13,068 bases of DNA, from NCBI GenBank assembly GCA_964575715.1, contig CAZNSG010000242.1, forward strand, positions 1-13,068, written 5' to 3'. The notes beneath the pieces are model-generated. The model was not told where the DNA came from. It was given only the letters and a program-made list of their open reading frames with translations, and searched no databases. The stretch's first letter is position 1, and every line of letters starts with the position of its first letter. The position numbers were made by a program, and so were the translations under genes. Shown here one piece after another: positions 7,784 to 13,068 of the stretch. This DNA is from PNAI01 sp964575715. Lineage in GTDB: Bacteria > Pseudomonadota > Alphaproteobacteria > Rhizobiales > Xanthobacteraceae.

Positions 7784-7996
7784 CCGATTCTCCCTGGATA
7801 TGTGTCGAAGCGCTGTTTGCCTTCGTTAGGTTGATTTGCCCTCGTTCCCGACGACGGATTCGTTCCTGAAATTCCCAGCAATTTGAAGACCGCCGCAAGG
7901 ATGGCCCTAATTGCCTGCGCTGGCAATGATGGATGATGACCCATGCTGCGGTAGCACGTCGCAGCCGCCAGACTTCGTGAGGCGTGCGATGAATGG

Positions 7997-8809
7997 TTAC
8001 CCCGCTGCCCGCGCACTAAACCCCAGCCTTGCCGAAATCGCCGCCGCGGTCTCGATCACGTGCGGGATGGACGTGGCAAGCGCCTTCTTGGTGAGCCGCG
8101 AAACCGGCCCGGCAAGTCCGATGGCGGCGATCACTTCACCAGTGTCGTCACGGATCGGGGCTGCGATGCAGCGCATGCCGATCTCGCTTTCCTCGTCTTC
8201 GATCGCACAGCCGCGCTGGCGGACGCCTTCCAGCGCTTTTCTCAGCGCTGCCGGATCGGTGATGGTCTGCGGTGTGCGCGGCGCCATTCCAGCGCGGATC
8301 ACGCGCTCGACCACTTCAGCGGGCCGAAATGCAAGGATGGCTTGGCCCTCGGCCGTGCAATAGGCCGGCTTGCGCACGCCGATGTCGGAACGCATGCGGA
8401 TCGCCTGCGTGCTTTCGAGATTGTAGATGTACATAATCTCGGGCTCATCGAGTACGGCAAGATGCACGGTTTCGTTGGCCTTCTCGCGCAGATCGCGCAG
8501 CAGATGACGCGCCTCGATGGAGACATCCATGCGATGGCGCACCAGCGCGCCCAGCCGGAACAGCGCGATGCCGAGCCGGTATTTCCCGCTCTCGGGATTT
8601 TGTTCAAGCATGTTTTCCGTGACCAGCGTCACCGCCAAGCGATGGATCGTACTCTTGGCCACGCCAAGGCGCATGGCGAGATCGCTGATGCCGATCTCGA
8701 CCTCCTGCTCGGAAAACGCCTTGAGCAGCCGCATCGCGTTCGCCACGGAGGACAGCCGGCCGGGAGTGTTCCGGGTGCGTGAGCTGAGTGGATTATGGAG
8801 CGGCGACAC
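7997..8809 (-). CDS. IclR family transcriptional regulator
   Basis: This 270-aa DNA-binding regulator has an N-terminal winged helix-turn-helix at about residues 20-82 (recognition helix near VAKSTIHRLAVTL, 50-62) and a C-terminal effector domain from about 95 to 262, with the characteristic blocks around RKPAYCTAEGQAILA and EESEIGMRCIAAPI. Family members sense aromatic or small organic acids and act as repressor or activator of catabolic genes. The start used is the GTG at 8809; its ribosome site is weak, and later in-frame starts would cut into the N-terminal arm. It is divergent from the reductase-PanB-like-hydrolase operon, and the intergenic region holds three GTTCCGC motifs. It most likely regulates that operon, itself and the ferredoxin/oxygenase pair; this is inference from motif sharing and position. 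Confidence 0.93.
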   Translation of the reverse strand: MSPLHNPLSSRTRNTPGRLSSVANAMRLLKAFSEQEVEIGISDLAMRLGVAKSTIHRLAVTLVTENMLEQNPESGKYRLGIALFRLGALVRHRMDVSIEARHLLRDLREKANETVHLAVLDEPEIMYIYNLESTQAIRMRSDIGVRKPAYCTAEGQAILAFRPAEVVERVIRAGMAPRTPQTITDPAALRKALEGVRQRGCAIEDEESEIGMRCIAAPIRDDTGEVIAAIGLAGPVSRLTKKALATSIPHVIETAAAISARLGFSARAAG

Positions 8810-8811
8810 GT

Positions 8812-8839
8812 TATGTTCCGCTACGTATGTTCCGCTACG
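8812..8839. promoter_or_regulatory. Tandem 14-bp repeat TATGTTCCGCTACG x2, candidate IclR operator
   Basis: Two exact head-to-tail copies of TATGTTCCGCTACG occupy 8812-8825 and 8826-8839, beginning two bases upstream of the IclR start codon. Read on the other strand they give CGGAACATA. The 14-bp period is not a whole number of helical turns. Their position between divergent genes and the shared GTTCCG half-site with 4739-4753 suggest regulator binding; they also overlap the IclR ribosome-binding region. Confidence 0.55.
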
Positions 8840-8848
8840 TGGACCGGC

Positions 8849-8860
8849 GTTCCGCAGAAC
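8849..8860. promoter_or_regulatory. Inverted repeat GTTC-CGCA-GAAC, candidate operator
   Basis: This 4-bp inverted repeat with a 4-bp spacer contains the third GTTCCGC of the intergenic region, 20 bases from the previous copy. It lies 53 bases before the preferred reductase start, a sensible distance for control of the plus-strand operon. Regulator binding is inferred. Confidence 0.4.
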
Positions 8861-8913
8861 TGTAGTTGGGGAGCCAGCACAGTGTCAATCAACGGTCGAA
8901 GCACCGGCCCGAA

Positions 8914-10152
8914 ATGAGCATGGCGAAAAATATTCTGGTGATCGGCGGCGGGCCGGCCGGGGTTTGGGCCGCCATTGAAGCAAAGCGGCGCGACGGCGCG
9001 GCGAACGTAATGCTCGTCACCGAGGAGGCATGCGAGCCTTACGAGAAGCCGCCACTCTCCAAAGCCGTGCTGCTCGGCAAGGCCAAGCCGGAAGATGCGC
9101 CGATTGCCGGCAAGGGCGGGCTTGCCGCGCACAGGGTTGTGCTCAAGACCGGCACCAAATGCCGCGGCATCGATTGCGCGGCGCGCTTGGTGGCTACTGA
9201 CTCTGGCCCCCTGCCCTACGACGCGCTGGTGATCGCCACCGGCTCGCGCATGCGCGAGATCGCGCTGCTGCCGCAGGGCATGAAGCGCGTGCACTATTTG
9301 CGCACCGATGCGCATGCGCGCGCGCTCAAATCCGATCTCGCGGCCTGCAAAAACCTCGTCGTGATCGGCGCGGGCCTGATCGGGCTCGAGGTGGCGGCCT
9401 CGGCGACCGAGCTTGGCATCAAGACGACGGTGATCGAGCTTGCGCCGCGCATTTTCGCGCGCGTCTGCGATGAACAAACCAGCGCGTTCGTGTTTGCGGA
9501 ACATCAGCGCCGAGGTGTGGATATACGTCTCAATACGTCAGTTAAGCAGGTGGCGCCGCAAGTTAACGGACGGATCGCGCTCACCACCAGCGCCGGCGAC
9601 ACGCTTGCGGCCGATCTGGTGGTGGTCGGCACTGGCGTCAAACCTGACGAAGCGCTCGCCGCTGCCGCTGGCCTCACGGTGCAGGACGGCATTGTGGTGG
9701 ACGAGCAATGCCGCACCTCGGACCCCGCGATCTATGCGGCCGGAGACGTTACGCGTTTTCCCGGGCCGCAAGACTCGGTGAAACATGGGCCAGTGCGGCT
9801 GGAGAACTGGCGGCATGCGCAGGACCAGGGCGCGGTCGCGGGCCGCAATGCGGCCGGCGGCAACGATGCCTATCGCCCGGTGCCGTCGTTCTGGACCGAG
9901 CAGTTCGATCTTTACATTCAGGGCGTGGGCTGGCCGCCGGCAAAGGCGCAGCGCGTGAGCCGGCCGATGCCGGGGAAGAGCCGGCTCGTCCTTGAAACCG
10001 AGGGGGGGCTTCTGTCTTATGCGGTCGGGATCAATGTACAAAAGGATCTTGCCGCCGTGCGGCGGCTGATCGAGCGGCGCATTGCGGTCGATCCGGCGGC
10101 GCTGGCCGATCCCAGTCAGCCGTTCGCCGCCATGCTCAAGGCGAAAGCGTAA
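8914..10152 (+). CDS. FAD-dependent ferredoxin reductase of the Rieske oxygenase system
   Basis: This 412-aa flavoprotein takes electrons from NAD(P)H and passes them to a ferredoxin. It is of the glutathione-reductase-like class seen in biphenyl and toluene dioxygenase systems (BphA4, TodA). FAD motif GGGPAG lies at residues 11-16, the class block PYEKPPLSK at 42-50, the NAD(P) motif GAGLIG at 152-157 with an acidic Glu175 that favours NADH, and the second FAD motif YAAGDV at 274-279. A C-terminal dimerisation/reductase domain follows from about 320. The frame opens earlier, but the ATG at 8914 (or 8920) fits the family N-terminus. The PanB-like gene begins 30 bases after the stop. The partner is probably the Rieske ferredoxin encoded at 4385-4693 on the other strand. 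Confidence 0.92.
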   Translation: MSMAKNILVIGGGPAGVWAAIEAKRRDGAANVMLVTEEACEPYEKPPLSKAVLLGKAKPEDAPIAGKGGLAAHRVVLKTGTKCRGIDCAARLVATDSGPLPYDALVIATGSRMREIALLPQGMKRVHYLRTDAHARALKSDLAACKNLVVIGAGLIGLEVAASATELGIKTTVIELAPRIFARVCDEQTSAFVFAEHQRRGVDIRLNTSVKQVAPQVNGRIALTTSAGDTLAADLVVVGTGVKPDEALAAAAGLTVQDGIVVDEQCRTSDPAIYAAGDVTRFPGPQDSVKHGPVRLENWRHAQDQGAVAGRNAAGGNDAYRPVPSFWTEQFDLYIQGVGWPPAKAQRVSRPMPGKSRLVLETEGGLLSYAVGINVQKDLAAVRRLIERRIAVDPAALADPSQPFAAMLKAKA

Positions 10153-10182
10153 ACCCGCCGCGCCCATCGAAAGAGGAGAATC

Positions 10183-10989
10183 GTGGAGAAGGTCACCGTT
10201 GCCAAATTGCAGCAGATGAAGCGCGACGGCGACAAGAGCGTTGGCGTGGTCGCCTGGGATACGCCGCTCGCACAGATCGCTGACCGCGCGGGCGTGGATT
10301 TCGTCTCGGTGGGAGATTCGGTTGGCGTCAATCTGTGGGGCCGGTCCGATCCGATGGATGTGACGCTCGACGAGATGCTGCTGGTTTGCAAGGCGGTGCG
10401 GTGCGGCGTGCAACGCGCGCTGGTGAGCTGTGATTTTCCCTACGGGCCGCTGCAGGCGGGTGTAGAGAGCGCGCTCGACGCCGCCCATCGCCTGGTCAAC
10501 GACGGCGGTGCCGACATGGTCAAGCTCGATGCGGCGGCGGATTTTCCCGATGCGGTGCGCGCCATCGTGCGCGCGGGCATTCCCGTGTTCGCGCAATTCG
10601 GGATCACGCCGCAAACCGCCGCACAGCATGGCATTCCGTACAGTTCGCAGTCGGAGAGCGGCGCGCAAGTGCCGCCGGCGATGACCGCAAAGCTGGTCGA
10701 GCAGGCCAAGCTCTTGGAAGCCGCGGGGGCGGCGCTGCTGGATTTCACCAATTCCGGGCCGGTGGCGGGTGCGGCGGTGGTGAGCGCGGTGAAAATTCCG
10801 GTGCTCGGCGGGTTTGGCGGCGGGCCGTGGCTCGACGGGCGCGTGCGGCTTGCGCACACCGCAATCGGCTATGGGACGAAATGGCTCGATGCCAAGACCG
10901 AGACCTATGCCAACACCGCTCAAGCCAGTCTCGATGCGTTCCGTGCGCTGATTGCCGACGCGCGCGCCGGGCGGCAGATCAAGGGTTGA
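10183..10989 (+). CDS. Divergent PanB-like (ketopantoate hydroxymethyltransferase family) enzyme
   Basis: This 268-aa TIM-barrel protein belongs to the PanB family in the PEP mutase/isocitrate lyase superfamily. PanB adds a hydroxymethyl group from methylene-THF to 2-oxoisovalerate. The fold signatures are clear: VGDSVG (43-48), TLDEM, CDFPYG (83-88), MVKLDAA, FGITPQ. Metal-site residues Asp45 and Asp84 fall at the same numbers as in E. coli PanB. However, the Glu114 equivalent is Asp116, the conserved His136 is Gln138, and the catalytic Glu181 region reads LLDFTN, with Asp or Thr. It is unlikely to be the housekeeping panB. The GTG start at 10183 has a strong AGGAG site. It sits between ferredoxin reductase and hydrolase in an oxygenase locus, so a catabolic C-C lyase or aldolase role is plausible; that is inference. 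Confidence 0.85.
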   Translation: MEKVTVAKLQQMKRDGDKSVGVVAWDTPLAQIADRAGVDFVSVGDSVGVNLWGRSDPMDVTLDEMLLVCKAVRCGVQRALVSCDFPYGPLQAGVESALDAAHRLVNDGGADMVKLDAAADFPDAVRAIVRAGIPVFAQFGITPQTAAQHGIPYSSQSESGAQVPPAMTAKLVEQAKLLEAAGAALLDFTNSGPVAGAAVVSAVKIPVLGGFGGGPWLDGRVRLAHTAIGYGTKWLDAKTETYANTAQASLDAFRALIADARAGRQIKG

Positions 10990-10995
10990 GCGCGT

Positions 10996-11859
10996 ATGTC
11001 AACCGCAATCATCGACGGCATTGCGACGCGCTACGAGGTGATCGGCGCGGGTCCGCCGCTCTTGATGTACGCGCCCGGCGGCTTTAATGCGACAATGGAG
11101 GCGTGGCGCACGCAAGGCGTCTACGCCAAGCTCAAGCTGCTCGAACATCTGCCGAAAAAATACACCTGCATCGTGTTCGACCGGCGCGAGTGCGGGCTTT
11201 CCGGCGGGCGAGTCGAGCACATGAGCTGGGAGCATTATGTGGCGCAGGGCAAGGGGCTGCTGGATCATCTGGGGATCAATCGCGCGCATCTTTTGGGCGG
11301 CTGCATGGGCTGCTGTCCGGTGGCGGCGTTCGGCGTGAAATATCCGGAAACGGTGCTGAGCATGGTGCTGTTCTGGCCGGTGGGCGGCGCTAAATATCGC
11401 ATCAGCGCGCACGCGCGTTTTTCGGAGCATCTCGCGTTTGTGCAAGAGAATGGGTTGGAGGCGGTGGTCGCCCTGGTGACAAAAGACGGCAAGCCGTTTG
11501 GCGCCGACCCGCGCGGCGGCCCATGGGCCTCGGTGATCAAGCACGATCTCGCGTTCGCGGAAGCCTACGCCAAGCAAGACGTCGGGCCGTACAAGCTCAT
11601 TGTTGCCGACATGGCGCGCGCGTTGTTCGATCGCGATACCGCGCCGGGCGCCGAGCCCGAAGATTTGTTCCGCCTCGACATCCCTGCGCTGATCATTCCG
11701 GGCCAGGACGCTTCGCACGCGACATCCGCCGCGCGATATCTGGAGGAATGCCTGCCGCGCGCGGAATATTGGGACGTGCTGGTGACGGGACAGACCGAGG
11801 AAACCGTGCCGGCGCGAGTGCTGGAGTTTTTGGACAAGGCGAGCGGAATGGCGCATTAA
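10996..11859 (+). CDS. Alpha/beta hydrolase with Cys in the nucleophile elbow
   Basis: This 287-aa protein of the alpha/beta hydrolase fold has the usual early strands, an oxyanion region at MYAPGGF (24-30), the FDRRECGLS block (61-69, normally FDxRGxGxS) and a nucleophile elbow GGCMG (101-105) that puts Cys103 where most family members have Ser. The acid strand reads IPGQDASHAT, with Asp238 and a nearby His241. The C-terminal segment where the catalytic His normally lies reads TGQTEETVPARVLEFL, with Gln266 at the expected place. Dienelactone hydrolases are a known Cys-type case, but this protein otherwise resembles the larger lipase-like branch. It follows the PanB-like gene by six bases, so cotranscription is very likely. 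Hydrolysis of an ester, lactone, thioester or C-C bond in a ring-cleavage pathway is possible; the substrate is unknown. Confidence 0.87.
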   Translation: MSTAIIDGIATRYEVIGAGPPLLMYAPGGFNATMEAWRTQGVYAKLKLLEHLPKKYTCIVFDRRECGLSGGRVEHMSWEHYVAQGKGLLDHLGINRAHLLGGCMGCCPVAAFGVKYPETVLSMVLFWPVGGAKYRISAHARFSEHLAFVQENGLEAVVALVTKDGKPFGADPRGGPWASVIKHDLAFAEAYAKQDVGPYKLIVADMARALFDRDTAPGAEPEDLFRLDIPALIIPGQDASHATSAARYLEECLPRAEYWDVLVTGQTEETVPARVLEFLDKASGMAH

Positions 11860-11861
11860 GA

Positions 11862-12125
11862 ATGACGGCGAATAAGTACGACCCGCTGCGGGACTATCTG
11901 AAAAAACAGAATCGGGACGATTTCGTTCTCTCGTTCGAAGAGATCGAGGATATTCTCGGCTTTGCGCTGCCGCGAAGCGCACAGCGGGCGGAATGGTGGG
12001 ACGACGACACGCCGCAGCATCCCAGATTGCAGCGCCAGGCCATCCGTGACGGCGGTTACGACTCGCGGCGGCTCAGCGAAGGCGGCAAGATCCGTTTCCG
12101 CAAGACTTCGGTTTTCGGATATTGA
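11862..12125 (+). CDS. Small DUF7662 domain protein
   Basis: This is an 87-aa soluble protein. The pattern YDPLRDYL (6-13), FVLSFEEIEDILGFALPRSA (21-40), AEWW (43-46) and a C-terminal basic strand KIRFRK (76-81) matches the small domain often annotated DUF7662, of unknown function and found beside many kinds of genes. The ATG at 11862 starts two bases after the hydrolase stop; the frame is open much further upstream, but that part is the shadow of the hydrolase gene. There is no clear ribosome site, so translation may be coupled to the hydrolase. Cotranscription with the catabolic operon may be accidental, since such small genes are mobile in context. Confidence 0.8.
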   Translation: MTANKYDPLRDYLKKQNRDDFVLSFEEIEDILGFALPRSAQRAEWWDDDTPQHPRLQRQAIRDGGYDSRRLSEGGKIRFRKTSVFGY

Positions 12126-12160
12126 TCGCACGCGCGTGCTGGGGTGTTTGTAGAAAGTGA

Positions 12161-12188
12161 GCGGCAAATGCGGTAGCGCGTTTGCCGC
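12161..12188 (+). terminator. Stem-loop after the reductase-hydrolase operon, possible terminator
   Basis: GCGGCAAATGC (12161-12171) pairs with GCGTTTGCCGC (12178-12188) over 11 positions with one wobble pair and a 6-base loop, 35 bases after the DUF7662 stop. No T-tract follows, so termination is uncertain. Confidence 0.4.
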
Positions 12189-12207
12189 GTGCACCATCTT
12201 CAACGTC

Positions 12208-12453
12208 GTCATTGCCGGGTATAGCCGTCGAAGACGGCGTTGCTTCGCTCGCCTATGACACCACAAGTCGGGTTTACCCGACTTGTGGTGCTCAACAGTG
12301 CGGAACTCGGACAAGTCCGAGTTCCGGTGCAATCCATGATGGCGCTCACCAAAGACAAACTTTCGGTGAGACTCTTATTCGCTGAAGTTCATCATGGATG
12401 CGCGGGTCATTAGGCGCGAAGACGGCGCTTCGCGCCTTTTGCCCGCGCATGAC
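12208..12453. repeat. Intergenic mosaic element with four nested palindromes
   Basis: The element of about 246 bp is bounded by imperfect inverted ends, GTCATTGCCGGG (12208-12219) and CCCGCGCATGAC (12442-12453), which match at 10 of 12 positions. Inside are perfect 15-bp arms with a TT loop (12259-12290), perfect 12-bp arms CGGAACTCGGAC-AA-GTCCGAGTTCCG (12301-12326), a perfect pair ATCCATGATG (12332-12341) / CATCATGGAT (12390-12399), and within that CTCACC-AAAG / CTTT-C-GGTGAG (12345-12370). It encodes no protein. It resembles the non-autonomous intergenic mosaic elements spread through Bradyrhizobium-like genomes. It fills most of the 498-bp gap between the DUF7662 gene and the Cys-rich protein gene. 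Confidence 0.8.
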
Positions 12454-12587
12454 GAAGGAAGTGAGGGGATAAAGCGCTGAATGCGTCTTTGCCTACCCTA
12501 TGCTGCGACAGGTTACACCTTCGGCTAAGGCGCCCTGCGCGCTTTAATGTTGATGAGGCTTGGCTGTGTTAAGCGCCGTTTCTCCGC

Positions 12588-12593
12588 TATAAT
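12588..12593 (+). promoter_or_regulatory. TATAAT -10 box candidate for the Cys-rich protein gene
   Basis: An exact TATAAT lies 36 bases before the preferred start codon in otherwise GC-rich sequence. The -35 position is weak (TGTGTT at a 17-bp spacer). It is the only promoter-like site I can see in 12454-12629, a stretch that otherwise shows nothing recognisable. Confidence 0.4.
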
Positions 12594-12629
12594 CGCAATC
12601 GATGGCGTTTCTTTGAGGGAGGTATGACT

Positions 12630-12914
12630 ATGAAAATCAGATTGACGTTCTTGGTTTTATTCATTGGGTTTACGGCAGTTTCACCGGTTGAAGCGGGATG
12701 TACCTGTCAATGCGTGAACGGACGGGCGCAGCCTGTCTGCGATAGCACGATGGACCTGCCGCCGGTCTGTCCGCCGGCGGCCTGTCCGTCATCGCGGCCG
12801 TCAGTCGCGCCGGCCAACCGGCCAAACGTTGCACCCGCCGCAAAAAGAAACTGCCGCGAGGAACAGGTCTGCGATTCCTATGGCGAGTGTCGCTCGCGGC
12901 AAGTGTGCCAGTAG
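12630..12914 (+). CDS. Small secreted cysteine-rich protein
   Basis: No family was recognised. The protein has 94 aa with a clear signal peptide: MKIR, then a hydrophobic core to about residue 17, and a VEA-G cleavage site after residue 22. The mature part of about 72 aa holds ten cysteines (24, 26, 28, 37, 47, 52, 75, 81, 87, 93). They fall in an N-terminal group beginning CTCQC, a Pro-rich linker with a short duplication (RPSVAPA, RPNVAPA), and a C-terminal group of C-x5-C-x5-C-x5-C spacing. Disulfide bonding in the periplasm is likely. GGAGG lies seven bases before the ATG at 12630; the ATG at 12624 is too close to it. The gene stands alone, behind a palindromic element and before a probable insertion sequence. 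Confidence 0.75.
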   Translation: MKIRLTFLVLFIGFTAVSPVEAGCTCQCVNGRAQPVCDSTMDLPPVCPPAACPSSRPSVAPANRPNVAPAAKRNCREEQVCDSYGECRSRQVCQ

Positions 12915-12960
12915 TTGCTCGCGCTTGAAGCAAGACCGTATGTCCTTCCTTTGATGAGGC

Positions 12961-13033
12961 GACTCACCCTCGATGCGGTTGCGAGGGTTACCCGGATGGA
13001 CCGGGCAGAGCCTCAACGCAAGGAGGGCGAGTC
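12961..13033 (+). promoter_or_regulatory. Structured leader overlapping the ribosome site of the partial transposase
   Basis: GACTCACCCTC (12961-12971) is complementary at 10 of 11 positions to GAGGGCGAGTC (13023-13033), which includes most of the Shine-Dalgarno sequence AAGGAGG and ends at the start codon. Between them are hairpins CCCTCG/CGAGGG (12967-12972 with 12982-12987) and CCCGG-ATGGA-CCGGG (12991-13005). The CCCTC strand can pair either way, so the two structures exclude each other and could expose or hide the ribosome site. In IS110-group elements the non-coding end upstream of the recombinase encodes the bridge RNA, so this may be part of it; that is inference. Confidence 0.5.
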
Positions 13034-13068
13034 GTGACCGATCATAGCGAAGCTTTTGTAGGCTTTGA
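13034..13068 (+). CDS. Probable IS110-family transposase, N-terminal 11 codons (cut by window end)
   Basis: An open frame starts with GTG at 13034, seven bases after a strong AAGGAGG, and runs off the window. The visible residues, MTDHSEAFVGF with GA.. as the next codon, match the usual opening of a group of Rhizobiales IS110-family transposases (AFVGFD, where the Asp is the first residue of the DEDD RuvC-like site). The evidence is short, so the call rests on recognition of this N-terminus and on the structured leader. If right, the IS left end lies between 12915 and 13033. Confidence 0.55.
   Translation, partial: MTDHSEAFVGF

Noticed and set aside
7844..7875. Further GTTCC motifs before the Bug receptor gene
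   Set aside because: GTTCC occurs at 7844 and 7862 but without the following CG-inverted partner; too short and irregular to call an operator.
8812..8839. Start of a CRISPR-like array
   Set aside because: Only two 14-bp units with no spacers and no cas genes; better explained as tandem operator half-sites.
9538..10923. 461-aa open frame on the minus strand
   Set aside because: It is antisense to two clear enzymes (ferredoxin reductase and PanB-like), has His/Arg-rich composition without motifs, and arises from the codon bias of high-GC genes.
11523..12125. 200-aa plus-strand frame read as one gene
   Set aside because: Its first 113 codons are an Arg-rich shadow of the hydrolase in another frame; only the part from the ATG at 11862 matches a known small domain.
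12182..12385. 67-aa plus-strand frame between the DUF7662 and Cys-rich genes
   Set aside because: It lies within the palindromic mosaic element, its sequence is dictated by inverted repeats, and there is no ribosome site.

Overview
The window looks like chromosomal DNA from a high-GC alphaproteobacterium of the Hyphomicrobiales, probably near Bradyrhizobium, Rhodopseudomonas or Xanthobacteraceae. The grounds are strong G/C at third codon positions, the families present (Bug/TctC receptor, IclR regulator, phthalate-type Rieske oxygenase, DUF7662, HupE) and the intergenic palindromic elements typical of these genomes. Genus placement is inference.

Layout. 1-283: non-coding, with a long palindromic element. 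284-1843 (+): EutA-like reactivating factor, with no ethanolamine ammonia-lyase visible. 1952-3700 (+): SbmA/BacA/YddA-type ABC half-transporter whose ATPase domain has lost several catalytic residues. 3705-4310 (-): HupE/UreJ metal permease. 4385-4693 (-): Rieske ferredoxin. 4883-6166 (+): phthalate-type Rieske oxygenase alpha subunit, followed by an unrecognised 168-aa protein (6173-6679). 6691-6778: nested palindromic element. 6806-7783 (-): Bug/TctC solute receptor. 7997-8809 (-): IclR regulator. 8914-12125 (+): probable operon of FAD ferredoxin reductase, PanB-like enzyme, alpha/beta hydrolase and a small DUF7662 protein. 12208-12453: a second palindromic mosaic element. 12630-12914 (+): small secreted Cys-rich protein. 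13034 to the window end (+): the first 11 codons of what is probably an IS110-family transposase, behind a structured leader.

How the genes may work together. 4385-12125 reads as one catabolic locus. NADH-FAD reductase passes electrons to the Rieske ferredoxin and then to the alpha-only oxygenase. A PanB-fold enzyme that could make or break C-C bonds and a hydrolase with a Cys in the nucleophile elbow would process the product. A periplasmic Bug receptor may capture the substrate, and the IclR protein probably controls the set. A GTTCCG/CGGAAC motif occurs both in the reg-reductase intergenic region and as a perfect inverted repeat in the ferredoxin-oxygenase intergenic region, which supports one regulon. 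The substrate cannot be read from the sequence. The most unusual proteins are the PanB homologue (three active-site positions changed), the hydrolase (Cys nucleophile, Gln where the His is expected) and the ABC protein (Q-loop, Walker B Glu and H-loop His all replaced).
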